A stretch of 64,000 bases of DNA from Bryum argenteum. Taxonomy: Eukaryota > Streptophyta > Bryopsida > Bryales > Bryaceae. The DNA is taken from contig CM073331.1 of assembly GCA_037043015.1 (NCBI GenBank), positions 1,385,501-1,449,500 of the forward strand, given 5' to 3'. The translations under genes were made by a program, and so were the position numbers. Positions 44,240-56,042 of this stretch are shown in pieces. How positions within the stretch are numbered: position 1 is the stretch's first letter; every line of letters starts with the position of its first letter. The notes below the pieces were generated by a model. That model was not told where the DNA came from and searched no databases. It was given only the letters and a program-made list of their open reading frames with translations.

Positions 44240-45792
44240 CCACGCCGGCCGAGCATCGTTCCTGGCAAACCCACAAAACTCTCAGCCGAAAGCGAATACT
44301 CACACCCTGCCCAGAAAACGTGCTTCTACTCGACTAATTGCGTGATTGCAAGTAATATGGCCCGTGAACAATTGCGTGATTGTCATTACAGGATCATTAT
44401 TCCTCGAATCATTTTTGTTCATCATCAACTCGCACCTCAATAAAATTTAGCTTCCGCTGCAGCGAAGCTAGCACTGCCTCGGGGCGGAAGATTGTTGATT
44501 AACCAATTCTGATAGCACGCGCAGAAAGACATACACGTCAGTCTTACTAGCACCACTCCGGGTGAATGCAAGGCAAGTTAAATGCAAACCACTTCGCTAC
44601 ACTACCGATCAAAGCATCAAATGACAAGCCTTCTTCCCCGCTCATCGCTCTCGCGGTACAAGAGACGATCAATCGTTGCTAAGAGCTGAGTGTGCGGCGA
44701 AAATGCGAAGAGCGCGTACCCGACGGGTGAGGGAATGGCAAGAGCTACAGCGGGGGGCGACGAGCGCGAGCATTTGTGAAAAGACCGCAGCTTCGACAAG
44801 AGTGATGTGAAGGGCGGCTTCGTCACCACGCCGGCGGAATGCGGTGGCCGAGAAGGCGAAGGCAACGACTTGTGCTTCGGCGCTATCGACGACGACCAGC
44901 TCGCGCTCGACGCGCTCGACGCGCTCCCAGTAGCGTTTGTATAGAACTTCCTGCCCATCGTGTTGATGCAATTCGCAAAAATTCCGCAAGCACCTCAATC
45001 ATCTCCACCACCTCTGCTGCTGCTGCGAAGGCGAAGACAACTGCTGCTGTTTTCCTCTGCCTTCTCCCATTTGGGTTCGTCACCACCGGCACGCCCAACG
45101 CCCCGCTCGCACCCGGAAAAGCGCCGCGCTGGCGCGAGGAACATTCCGTCCCGGATGATATTCACCCCCAGAATACTGTTTCTCATCCATTACTGGATTA
45201 TATTCATCTCAAATAGATGTATCTGAGCGCTTATGGATGATTCAGGGATGAGAATTGCTATTAAATGGGTACTGTTCACACATGCATGGGAATTCGACGG
45301 CTGGGTGGTTTGCCTTCATTATCATTCATGTCAGCTCTGAGGGGCATTATATAAATTTTAAAAAGGCCTAACTATAAAAATACTTTAAAAGTACAAAAAT
45401 AATCATCGCTGAGGACAAATTTGATGATTCATGTGGTGCGAGTTGATTGGTTGTGCACCAACTTCAAGGTTTTCTTATTTTCTTCAAAAATAGCCAACTG
45501 ATGAAAGTGATAACCTTTGTGGCTTGAAAGGGTGGTATACTAATGTATGTTTCCTTTTCTTGGCTTTTGTTTTTGGAGTTTTTACTAGCCATGTATTTCC
45601 TATTCCATGGGCTTATGAGCTTCTAGCTTGTCAAAACAACATGTCCCCGTCTCATTTATGAAGGTTGAAAACAACATGTCCCCGTCTCATTTATGAAGGT
45701 TGAAAACAACATGTCTCCGTCTCATTCATGAAGGTTGAAGAGTTGACATATCAACTAAGTGATTGTGGGCATGGGTGACCCTTGATTATCAA
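44240..45792. other. F-box gene 5' flank, GC-rich island and tandem repeat
   Basis: 44240-44616 is the leader/promoter side of the F-box gene. 44617-45190 is GC-rich with several overlapping frames. On the minus strand the 113-codon frame 44958-44617 (MGRKFYTNATGS) is open, but I recognise no family and codon signals do not single it out. It may be an unknown small gene or only a GC-rich leader. The rest is AT-rich. Confidence 0.4.
45633..45737. repeat. 35-bp tandem repeat, three copies
   Basis: Units beginning AAAACAACATGTCCCCGTCT start at 45633, 45668 and 45703, an exact 35-bp period. Only the third has small changes. Confidence 0.9.
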
Positions 45793-46145
45793 TTAACCCT
45801 TGAACGCCCATATAGAGCCAGCCCAAAATTGGATCACAACATCTTTTGGACTTGATCGTCATGCATGAACAGTGCTCTTTTTGAACTTCAACATCACTAA
45901 CAAATGAATCAATCAATGATGAGCTTGCAACGTCCTACAAGGTTATGTACAACCCCAACCAGCATACCACAATCCTTTCATAGCACAAAATCACTTGTAC
46001 AAATCGTGAATCGAATTGCAAAATGCATCATTATGAGAAGGTGACCAATTTGACATCAAAATATAAGTGAAAAGTTGAGTACAGTGAGAACTACAACGCA
46101 GTTGGAAACAAGCCCCTCGTGCTTGCTTGGGCGTTTAAAGGTTAA
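45793..46145 (+). mobile_element. TTAA-flanked element, family B
   Basis: Starts TTAACCCTTGAACGCCC and ends GGGCGTTTAAAGGTTAA. The body follows the copy at 11190-11559 (GGATCACAACATCTTTTGGA, GAAGGTGACCAATTTGACAT, CAAGCCCCTCGTGCTTGC). TTAA is present at both ends. Confidence 0.88.
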
Positions 46146-48354
46146 TAACAACTTGACCACAACCTCCAATTTAGCCCAAGATGCTACGAACATCGTAGCT
46201 TACGAATTAGACCACATGCACACAAGGAGCAGCCACTACGGAGGCGCATTCTAAATGAAAAGCAACCCTCTCTTCACTCTCCCGGCTCACTTATCAAAAG
46301 TGGGAGCCACCGCGGCTCCTCAGGAACATCCAAAGCCAAGTCACCAAGTGTCAGCAAAATTTTCCCGAAATCTGAATATTCTCACTTGTAAGCAACCCCA
46401 CCACTGCCCCAAATTAGTAATCCGGAGATTCAGCGTCAAAGATACACCTCTCTCTCCTCTCCACTAAACCCGCACAGTATCTTCTCCTCTCATTCTGCTC
46501 CTGATGAATATGAAAGCATGATAGCAATAACTGAAGTTACTGTAAGTTGACTTTCCATTTCCCGGCTCTGGAGGAGGACCGGAGCTCCGGAAGCAAGCAA
46601 TGGTGACGGAACTGTTGTGGGGTCCCTTGCGCAGTTGCAAGTTGCAAGCCTGGTGATGGCTGCATCTGCTGCATTTGATGGTGCACGCTCTTTCGCTCCT
46701 TTTTGGCCGATGGTGCATGCTCTTTCACTCGTGAAGTGCATTCCTTTTCCTTTTCCGGTGGATGGTGCACACTTGGACTCGTGTTTCATCGCTCCGGCTT
46801 CCGCTTCTTCGGTTCGATATCAGCTGCAGACGGAAGCATCGATGCTACGTTTTCTGGTTTATCTCGGGATCGGGGTGGGGGAAGACGACGAAGAAGAAAC
46901 GTCGGTTCTTTTCGACGAGTAATAAATTGTTCCTTTGACCATATGTGCACGATAGAAGGAAATGAACAACTTGAAGGGAAAACTACTTCATACTTAGGGT
47001 GCGCCCAAGTCTAGAGGTTGTCACCCAAGCTTCTCTTATTCTTGGGCGAGAGGTGGGTGAGATAAGTCCATTGAAAATTATTATTAGTGACCTTTTGAGT
47101 GTTTCGTTGAAACAAGGTTTGGCCTCTTAATCAAAATTTGAGTTTCTATTTTAATCGTGCCCAAACTAATGTTGCTGGAGACGCCGAACTCTTGGCGCAC
47201 CTATGCTATCAGAAAGTGTTGTCATGTAGGCACTTTTGGCATCTTTCACGTTTAGGCTCTAGTATGAAGGTCAAGAGGCCAAACTTTCGCACTAGATGAT
47301 TGGATTTCCTTGACTTCTCGACCCATGGGTATAGTGTGAATTTCCCCTTATTTTGAGGCTAGTATGAATGGAGTGTTCATTTGACCTACAACATCAAAAA
47401 TATAATAGTGATGGAACTACTACCCACTTTTTTGGGTGAATAGTATGCTAGTTTCATTACATGCACTACACAAGAGTTCTTCTTTAGTGTTACTCCCTTT
47501 GTGTCTTTGAAAAAAACCGTGATTTGCTTAAAATGGTTGAACTTTCTTCTATGTTTGGATGGTCTAGATTCCTCATTAATGTCAAATCTTTGATTCTTTG
47601 TCACACGAGAGTTTTATCCATAATATCTTGGTTTTTCCTAGGATTCAAGGAGTATATCTTGAAAGTCAATCATTACACTTCAGAATTTGTGAGTTTAGTG
47701 TTCATTTTTGACCACCACAACAATCAATGCACTTTATCTTTTCTTGAGGTCACCAATTGGGTCAACTCCAATAAATTATTCTTTTTCCAAGGAAATCAAT
47801 TCATGATTTCACATTTAGTTTTCTATCTTGAAGATTAGTAATATAACACGAAGGTGAAATCTGATTGAGTTAATGCCCCAATTCTCAATCAACATTAACA
47901 ACTCATGTGTAGTAGAAAGAAGTGCAATTTCGACTCGCTCTTCACCAAGAATGACTTACTCCACCACATCCTAGTGAAAGAAAGTCACCTTCAATTGGTG
48001 ACAAAAGCACACCTTTCCCCTACAACAGTGATCTAAGATATTTATTTGTTGGCCGTGATTGCTCCCTTCATCGAGAAAAAATGTAAAATAAAGAGCACCT
48101 CGTCACCTAGTGAGCATCGCCGTACACAAAACATTTATACAATTAATGTATTTCTGTATCAATCAATTCAAATCACTACACTCTTGGATCGAGGCAAGTT
48201 CAGTTTGGTGATCTTTAAATGTAACGATGATGGAGGCGTGAGCAACAGTGTGGCTTCCGAGCATCCCCGGAGACGTACCGACAACGCTACTACAGTTATG
48301 ATTGTGATATTTAAATTACTGATAAGTACATTACCTCAACTGTAGTAGTAACAG
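46146..48354. other. Intergenic DNA
   Basis: No gene I can defend. Around 46600-46925 the composition is more balanced and a 101-codon plus frame (46617-46922) is open, with GGTGCA(C/T)GCTCTTTC repeats inside; no family recognised. A SINE-like trace (TATGAATGGAGTGTTCATTTGACCTAC) lies near 47360. AACACATCATGTGT-type and GTTAACAACTCATGTGTAG blocks near 47890 resemble the terminal motif seen at 19418. Confidence 0.4.
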
Positions 48355-48655
48355 TAAGGTAGACAGACCTAAAACCGACAACTTAAGGATTTTAGCACAT
48401 GATAATATTAAGGTATATATATTTTTTAGAATTTTTCATGTGTGCAAACATAAGGTTCTTGTTGAATGCAAAAAGTTTCGTGATTTTATTTGCATTTTTC
48501 AAATAGTTATAATTGTTTGAAGTGAAAAGTTGCTTGGAACCTAAAACCGACACCATGCTCAAATATACAAATGAGGTACATCTGTCCTTTCAAAATCTAG
48601 GAATTGGGCTTGATCGGTTATTGGTCGCCTGTCGGTTTTGGGTCTGTCTACCTTA
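48355..48655. mobile_element. MITE with 26-bp inverted repeats
   Basis: Left end AAGGTAGACAGACCTAAAAC and right end GTTTTGGGTCTGTCTACCTT are nearly perfect inverted repeats, flanked by AGTA on both sides. The 300-bp interior is AT-rich and non-coding. Confidence 0.82.
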
Positions 48656-48706
48656 GTATCACTTGTATGTAGCGTGAGGTTTTGTTTGTGTACTGATCAG
48701 CTATGG

Positions 48707-49145
48707 TAGAAGTACCTAAAACCACCACCATCCCCAGTATCAACCAACCTGTAGGTCTCCCCATATGTTTGAATTGAGTGTTCTGACAATGCTAGTTCAG
48801 GATTTTAGCACACTTAGCCTGAACTAGCATTGTCAGAACACTCAATTCAAACTGACCAATCAAAACAATAAAAAAGCTGGTGGTTTTGGGTCGAATCATG
48901 AATGAAAATTTGTACCAGCTAGGTGTGACAATGGGAAAGTCTACAGATTAGTTTAGGGTCACCAAGTACTTTTGCCTTTGAAATTTTTTATTTATTTATG
49001 TAATGGGAGTTAAATTTTGAAAAAAATTTGCATCCTATGAGAAAATTTCTTTCCTAGTACATGGGAAAAATATACCCCAAAAATAACCATTCTAAAAAAA
49101 ACCTCAAAAAGCTTAAGTTGGTGGTTTTAGGGCATTCGACCTTAC
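48707..49145. mobile_element. Related inverted-repeat element containing a 35-bp perfect hairpin
   Basis: Outer blocks GTACCTAAAACCACCACCA and GTTGGTGGTTTTAGGGC are inverted. Inside, 48767-48801 and 48818-48852 are perfect 35-bp inverted arms (GTTTGAATTGAGTGTTCTG outward) around a 16-base loop with GATTTTAGCAC, a phrase also present in the element at 48355. A further inner inverted pair is GGTGGTTTTGGGT near 48880. Confidence 0.65.
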
Positions 49146-51093
49146 CAGCATTTGATTGCATTGACCTGTTTCACAGCTCATGCCTTGCTCATTCTGTTGA
49201 ATTGGACTGGAAGCTCAAGCCTAGCTACACAACAGTTGTTGATTAGAGTTACAGACGTGTCACACATCACCATAGAGTTACAACATCAATAGTCAAGCTA
49301 TAACACTATGGACGTGTTTACACAAGGAGTGGAGGCTGGATTTTAAGTTGGGGCCATTGAAATAGAGCTCCCTCATTGGTGTAGAAGATAAAGCTAGCCC
49401 CATTGGGAGTGGTGGCCAATAATGTTCAAAGATGTTCGCCTTCCACCAAATTAGTTTTTTATGAGCAAATAAATTTCACTAACATGGCCCAAAGAGAGCT
49501 CCCAAATGGTGGGTTCCTTTCATCTTCTTGGAGGCTATGTTAGGACAATAAATGCATTTGAGTTGCTTTTTTATTCATGGCAGGAAGGGCCCATTTGCAT
49601 GCGGCATGGGACGAATTGGTCTTCGTTCTCAAATCGTCGTGGCTCTAGTGTAAACGCACCCTAATTGTGAGAGCATACATGTAGACTTTCTTGCAAGTGG
49701 CAGATTTTACAAGAAGTGGTGCAATTGGTGGTGTGGATGAAAGCATTGGTCGCAATGACGGCCCAGTGTGAACACTTATCTTATGAGAGTTGAGATATAG
49801 TGTTCTTAACCCAAAGTTACCCAATTCGCTAATCTCCACGTAACACTAATTAACAACTCTTATGTATTGAATCCTACAAATGAGAAACAAAAGACAAATG
49901 AGGAATTTCCATACTGAGAAACACTTTTGCGGAATATTTTCAAATAAGAGAACAATTGCAAAGAGGAGAACTAAGTTATTTTGTGATTTTATTTCACATC
50001 ATTGGTAAACATCTTGAAGTTAATGCAAAGAAGCTTGACATCTCAATAAATTGAAGCTAATATGCAGCTTCTCCTTCATGCTTTTTGAAGCAACAATGGG
50101 ACGTCTTTTGTTCCCTTCTTTGCAAATATTTTGGGATCATTCCCTTAGTTGAAGATATTTCATAAAATTATTCCCCTATATGAAATTTCTCCTAAAAAAT
50201 ATGAGCTTAGAAGGCGGTTTTGTGCAACTGAGACTTGGTATACTTTGTGCACAATGATGATGTGCCTAAACACTCATTGGCACTATGTGATGGCTTGCTC
50301 TTAGAGTACCCGAATTGGTGCCCTAAAACAAAAGAATTGTGTCCACCGATGCTTGTAAGTGGTCCATCATTTGCTACTAGAATGGAATTTATCTTTCAAG
50401 CTCGCTCAAATTAGTCTCTCACTCACAATCCTAGTGTGCACAAATTACACTTATTCCTTTGGCCTTTAGAGCTCCTCAAAAAGTGACATGCCGCACTCGT
50501 GTAGATGGAAGAGTGCAACAACATTGCCATGCATGAAAACGTTGCTCTTAATAAGCCATGTCGGATGCTTTTTGAGAGAGAAAAAGCAAAGCACTTAAAA
50601 ATCATCAAAACTTCAAATAGGCAAGTTCAATTGTAAAGTGGCAAAGAAAATAATCCTCCAAAAATGTGCAAAGCTTGTGAGAGAGCGGAATCAAGTTTTT
50701 TGTTCTTTTTATTTTTTTATTGTACGTTTCTTAATCCTAACTTTGAACTATGGAGCCCAAAAGTATATCCAACCTTTCTAAAAGAACACATTGTACAAAC
50801 TTATCAACCTACATGGTCCACGGGTTTGAATGTGAGATTAGTGCATTAGTTACAACTTTGGTCAATTGATGATATGTTCAAGGACTTGGAAAAAATGAAT
50901 GTAAAATGTTGATGTGAAAACCCATGGAAATAACTTCATATGCGGATTTTCATAAAAAGTTGGTACAAGTTAGTCATTTTTATCTATGCATATTTCTTCA
51001 CTCTAAAATCTACTTTTCAAAAGAAAGTATATACCTCGTGTAACTATATGCATTTTCACATATCATGAGAAAATTTAAATAGATTTATATGGT
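49146..51093. other. Intergenic DNA with a composite repeat
   Basis: No gene. About 49216-49870 is bounded by CAGTTGTTGATTAGAGTTA and TAACACTAATTAACAACTC. Inside is GTGTTTACACAAGGAG mirrored by CTAGTGTAAACGCACCC (about 49313-49665), a hAT-like inverted pair. 49870-51093 is AT-rich without recognised features. Confidence 0.5.
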
Positions 51094-51362
51094 TTAACCC
51101 CTAACTTTTCTTAAAACCCAAAATGGGTTGCGGAGGTTCCCACATGAGAAAAACTAAGCCAACTTTGACTATTATAATCTCACAAATGAGGAAGAATGAA
51201 CGGTTCAAATTTGATATGCGAGAAGAATGTCAAGTGAACTTTGAGATCTTATGGTTGAATCTTTTAAATAATTCTTAGATTGAGATTTTTTTTAGCTTAA
51301 TCTAAAGGAAGGTCAAATTTTGTGACTTAGACCGTTTTGCAACAAGGAAATTTAGGGGTTAA
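51094..51362 (+). mobile_element. TTAA-flanked element, family A2, uninterrupted
   Basis: Ends TTAACCCCTAACTTTTC and AAATTTAGGGGTTAA. At 51297-51300 a single TTAA sits in GCTTAATCTAAAGG, exactly where the copy at 24064-24595 carries a nested A1 element. This is the empty site. Confidence 0.93.
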
Positions 51363-51952
51363 AGTCCTATACATTCTTTAGGACTTAAGTTGATTGAATT
51401 CAATATAAAATTTCTCTCTACGTCTAAACCACATACATTACAATGTTCACAAATTGGTACCTAATATGGTGCTACTAACTAGTGTAAGAACATGGAACTA
51501 GAAAGAACAAGTACTCATTGAGAGGTTTAGAATTCACTGACTCTAAATTGAAAATTGTATACTATCCCAATGATCGGGAAAAGTCGACGGCTAGTTCATT
51601 ATCAACAGATGAAAATAACCCATTAGCCAGTCGATTCTTGAAAACACCGGCTAAAAGTCGATGAAAATTACAAGAATTTTTCTATTCTCAGTATGAAATG
51701 AGACGATTGCCGAGATGGTTTCTACTAAAACCGATTGTACAAGGGAACTATAGGATACTAGCCAAATTATTTTGCGTACTAGCCTATAGCCCCATTTCTT
51801 CATGGAATCTTCGATGACATGAACCATTACAAAAATGGGAGACGACCTTGTGATGTAGGACCCACAAAATTTCCATTCTAAGAAGTCATTTTCAATTATT
51901 CCTCTCGCAAACACAATCAAACTCACTTCCCAAGTCAATTCACCCTAGTATC
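51363..51952. other. AT-rich intergenic DNA
   Basis: No gene. A 95-codon minus frame (51651-51938) has no family match and is probably chance. Confidence 0.4.
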
Positions 51953-51954
51953 TA

Positions 51955-52056
51955 CTCCCTCTGTCCCATTATAATTGTACAATAGGTTTTCTCAAATCTA
52001 CCTCTCAAGATAGATTTGAAAGTACCTTCTGGACATTTATAATGGGACAAAGGGAG
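51955..52056. mobile_element. Stowaway-type MITE (102 bp)
   Basis: Ends CTCCCTCTGTCCCATTATAA and TTATAATGGGACAAAGGGAG are the hallmark Stowaway inverted repeats, flanked by TA at 51953-51954 and 52057-52058. The inner part has a second inverted pair (CAAATCTACCT.TC / GATAGATTTG). Confidence 0.92.
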
Positions 52057-52058
52057 TA

Positions 52059-53123
52059 TAAGCAAACGTAACACTTGCCATACTCCTATTTATACACTAT
52101 TGTTGTTGAGAATCTCAATAGTGCTATTATAGTGCTTTCTACAAGCACTTTTTTATAAACACATCTTCCAAGGTACGTACTTTTTATCCTTTTTTTCGGG
52201 GGTGATCTTCCAATGTAAGCACAATTCAATTCTATTTGTTGAATAGAATCTTTTTTGGTGTTCCATGTTTAAAGCAATATGGTACTCTAAAGCCCCATCT
52301 CATAGTCACATTCTTGGAAGCTTGAAAATGGGTGCATCGGAAAGGGTGACACATGTGATCACAAGCTTAAAACCATGTCACTTTTTTTAAAAAGAAATTC
52401 TGACAATTTTATCATGTTGCAGATGCTGAGTATGGTCCCCCTTACCAAATTGGTTGATCAACCATTCTTTAGTTGACAAGGATGACACTTGCAAACAAAC
52501 TTGCAAATTATGGATGATCACGTTTATCTTAGGGCCGCTTTACACGAGGGGCCAAGTCATTGATGGGGCCAATTCATGGTCAAATCCTCTCTTGTGATTG
52601 GTCCAGTTCTTGAAATTGGCCCAAAGGGCTTTACATGGGGAGTCAAGGCCAATTTTCTGAAATTATATCATAATGTATGGGGAACAAGTTATGACACGGC
52701 CCGCGCTCCAAAAGTTGGGAGATACAAGAATGGAAGGCCAATTCATGGCCTAAAGGCCGTCTCTTTATTTCAATTAAAAAATACTATCTCACTAAAATAC
52801 TTTAATGTGAACAAATCGAAAGCATGGAATGTAGCTAATAATACGAATTGGCCCCATGGCCTTGTTTTTCCTTCTAGAAATCGGCCCCAATGGCTTTACA
52901 CATAGGGGAATTGGCCCCCAATTTATTAATTGTTTAATGTGTTCTCCAAGTGGTCCATGGAGCCAATTGGGCTCAAAATGTAAGTGATTTGGCTTGAAGA
53001 TTAGTTGGCCTTGACTCCCATGTTAAGCGTCCCTTATATTTTTGACTTTGAAATCAAATGAAGTCAAATTTTATTAGCCCAACCATAATACTACATGTGA
53101 AAGCATGCAAATTTTCTTGTAAG
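52059..53123. other. Intergenic DNA with an inverted-repeat element
   Basis: No gene. About 52508-53035 is bounded by TAGGGCCGCTTTACACGAGG and an imperfect mirror (CCATGTTAAGCGTCCCTTA). It has GGCTTTACA(C/T) and GGCC(A/C)CAATT phrases inside, a possible hAT-like non-autonomous element. Confidence 0.45.
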
Positions 53124-53128
53124 TGGTG

Positions 53129-53463
53129 GGCCTTGCCTTGGTGGTTGGGGCTCATGGCCCCCAAAGAAGAGGTCGTGGGTTCTATTCCCCATGCAGATGT
53201 GGTGCTCACCACCATAGTCCACCCAACTATGGGTGGGGTCCTTGGACCTTGTTGTATGGGTACCTCAAAGCTCTTTGGGGGGTTACTATGCCAAGTATCT
53301 TAAAGGCACTAGAAACTAACGTAGTTATAGTGTCCACCCTCAAGAGGAGGAAGTAGTAATGTTCCAATTTCCCCTTGTCTGGTTGCCACCTAGATATTAG
53401 CATTACGAAGAGACGCTTCATTCACCTCGGCCCCTTCAAAAGGGACCGGATTTTCTATCTATC
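53129..53463 (+). mobile_element. SINE, near full length, tRNA-derived head and TATC tail
   Basis: It begins with a tRNA-like head: GCCTTGGTGGTTGGGG (A-box-like), then GTGGGTTCTATTCCCC (B-box-like, one change from GGTTCRANTCC). The body carries GGACCTTGTTGTATGGGTACC and GTTATAGTGTCCACCCTC. It ends GGGACCGGATTTTCTATCTATC. TGGTG flanks both sides (53124-53128 and 53464-53468). A similar host repeat near 49700 has one uninterrupted AGTGGTG at that spot. This is the best copy for defining the family. Confidence 0.88.
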
Positions 53464-53873
53464 TGGTGCCATTGGTGGCTTGAAGAAAAGACAAGGAACA
53501 TCGATTGCAATGGTGGCTGAAAATGAACATTAATCTTAAGAGAGTTGAGTTGAGTGTTCTCGAACAAAAGTTACTTCTTACACTAATCTCAAGGTAACAC
53601 TAATTAACAACTCTTGTGTAATGAAACTTTGTTGTTGATTGGTTGCATGATTGCATGTTCAATTTGTTAATTTAGACTCTTGTCAAGTTCACATTGAAAA
53701 TTTCTTTACTAGTAAAATACTTGTCGTCATGGTGGGTAAAGATTCCTTCCATAAAGTACTAGGTGTATGTACATATACCTTCCTCTTTCATCTGTAATGT
53801 CACACCTATGTAATGTTGATGATAAACAACATGAAATAATCTTCAATTTGTTTTTCCTGGGTGATAGGGTCCC

Positions 53874-54122
53874 TTAACCCCTAAAGGTTCTTGATGCAAA
53901 ATTGTAAAAATGGACATTTCCTTACTTCAGGCCTAAAACCTCTCAATCTAAGAATTATTTGGAAGATCTAACCGTAGGATCTTGAAGTTAACTTAACCTT
54001 CCAGTGACTTGCCAAAATTGAACCGTTGATTCTTCTTCATTTGTGAGATTATAATGGTCAAAGTTGGCTGAATTTTGGACTCCAAAAAGCAGTTTTCGCT
54101 TTCCTGGACCTTTGGGGGTTAA
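53874..54122 (-). mobile_element. TTAA-flanked element, family A3, reverse orientation
   Basis: Ends TTAACCCCTAAAGGTTC and GGACCTTTGGGGGTTAA. Its reverse complement matches 56043-56292 almost throughout, including GATCTAACCGTAGGATCTTG. Confidence 0.9.
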
Positions 54123-55455
54123 TGTCTGTCCCCTGTATCCTGCCCTCGTCCCCGTGCCCGTCCCTCGTCCCCTTATTCCCCTCTCCCCTCCCCATTTCTT
54201 GGCCCTCATTCCCTTGTTTTCGGTTTCCATCATTTGTTTTCTATCCCAAGTTTCCGATTCTTTGTCCTATATTCCCTTTCTCAAAGAGGAGAATCTCAAA
54301 GATGAAGCAATAAATTGAGGCATAGAAACTTTTGAGGTCAAGTGAAGATCAACTTTGATTACAACCCATTCTACCATGAACCTCCAATTTCCTAGCAACC
54401 TCATGCATCATAAAAGGACCGCTTAGATACATAACTTGCCAAGTCTCTAACCAAAAAGAGACTTCCAACTTGGAAATTGTGCTTTCCAAGGCAAGGCCAT
54501 CATTCCTTAAAGATAAAGCAAAAGCCCATATGCATGTGTAATAGCACCGCCCATTGCAAGCAATTGTTTTGTTTTGTTGTGGAGATGCGGGACACTTCAA
54601 ATCATGTGGGAATGTGAAGTAGTCATCATTCTCTTACTTGTCCCTTGTGATGGAGTGCTTCCCAACACTCAAAAAGTACTTCCTATTCGCATTTGAAGAC
54701 CCTTTCTTCTTGAGATTCTTCATGATGAATTAGAAGTATATTATAAAAAGTTTAGAGCATGGCCAACCCTCCCCTGGGGCCGGAGGCTGGAGTCGCTTTT
54801 GCCGTAGGGAGAACCCCAACCCATGCAACAAGCAGCCAAGGGATCACTGTAAATCAGTGCTACGAGCGTTTCTGAGGGGGGAGGGGTAATGAGCTCCCTA
54901 AATTTTTAATGTGTAGGCTTAAAATGCCAAGGAGTAGGCCTCCCAAGGTAATTTGGAGTCTTAAGCTCCACTTTTGAATTCAAAATTATCAAAAACGGCA
55001 GATGGGGGTCCGAAATTGAAGATTCCAGGGATTCTGAAGAAAATATCCCATTGAGTGATGGGGGCTCCGAGAAACGCTGGTAGCACTCTTTTTCAGGCGC
55101 CCATAGCCAAGAAGTAGCTTTAGGTCATGGAAAATTTGTAATTCACATAGTTTATTGAAGCCTAGAAATTTTGAATTTTCCTTGTCTTCAATCTTAGATA
55201 TGCACAAAGCAAAAAAAAAACTTGGGAGGAAAAAAACTAGAGTAGCAACAATTATAGGGTTGATTGAGGAATCATCATGTGATTGAAGTGAAATATAACT
55301 TACATAAACATGAGTAGTAAATGTATGGTACATGTCCCCTTTCTAGCCACTCATCTTCGCTATGCACAAAGCAAAAAAAAAAAAAAAAAACCATTTTTGA
55401 AGGTGATAATAAGCAACCTTTAATAAAATAATGTACTATCATTCTACATGTACTA
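54123..55455. other. Intergenic DNA
   Basis: No gene. C-rich simple sequence (CCCTCGTCCCCGTGCCCGTCC) lies at about 54140-54190. About 54755-55100 has GCTGGAGTCGC / GGGGGCTCCGAGAAACGCTGGTAGCAC blocks mirrored (TGCTACGAGCGTTTCTGAGG), an inverted-repeat element. Poly-A runs near 55209 and 55373. Confidence 0.45.
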
Positions 55456-55468
55456 TGTCTTATAAACA

Positions 55469-55576
55469 GATAGATAGATAGATAGAAACTCAGGTCCCTT
55501 TCTAAGGGGCCGGCGTGAATGAAGTGTCCGTTCGTAATGCTAATATCCCGATGGCCACCGGACAAGGGGAAATTGG
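55469..55576 (-). mobile_element. 5'-truncated SINE with perfect 13-bp target duplication
   Basis: Begins (GATA)n then AGAAACTCAGGTCCC and ends ACAAGGGGAAATTGG. Flanked by TGTCTTATAAACA at 55456-55468 and 55577-55589. The truncation, tail and duplication are signs of target-primed reverse transcription. Confidence 0.95.
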
Positions 55577-56042
55577 TGTCTTATAAACAATCAAATATCT
55601 AAATGGACAAGTAGGAGTTCAAGTGAGAAGCGCGGTCCACTTACTATAGTTGGAGTCTTTTGATAAAAGAGAAGCTTTGATGATCCAAAGCTTGCATCAT
55701 ACCTCAATATAAAAGATGGCACTTGATAAAGAGCTCTATTTTCAAGTGTTCTTTTCTAGTGAGTCGATATTCATATCCACCCACCGACAAAATCACTCAA
55801 ACATAAATCATCAAAATATTATATGTTGATTCCTTTACAAACATGGAATGTACTTGGCGGATCACAACTTACTATTCAAAAAGAAGCCAAAGTCAATAGA
55901 GTACAAGGTTTATTCCATCTAAAAGTTGTTCCTTCAAGTGATTTTTTATCTTTCCGAATGAACCCATGTTTGAATCATTATTACTAAAGTACAAGGAAAA
56001 CCTTAATTGTTATGTCAAGGATCTTCCACATACATGTGTAAT

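Noticed and set aside
44617-44958. 113-codon minus frame in a GC-rich island
   Set aside because: Several frames are open together, composition is low-complexity, and no family is recognised; kept only as a note in the gap entry.
46617-46922. 101-codon plus frame
   Set aside because: No recognised family; internal short repeats (GGTGCAYGCTCTTTC) suggest repeat DNA.
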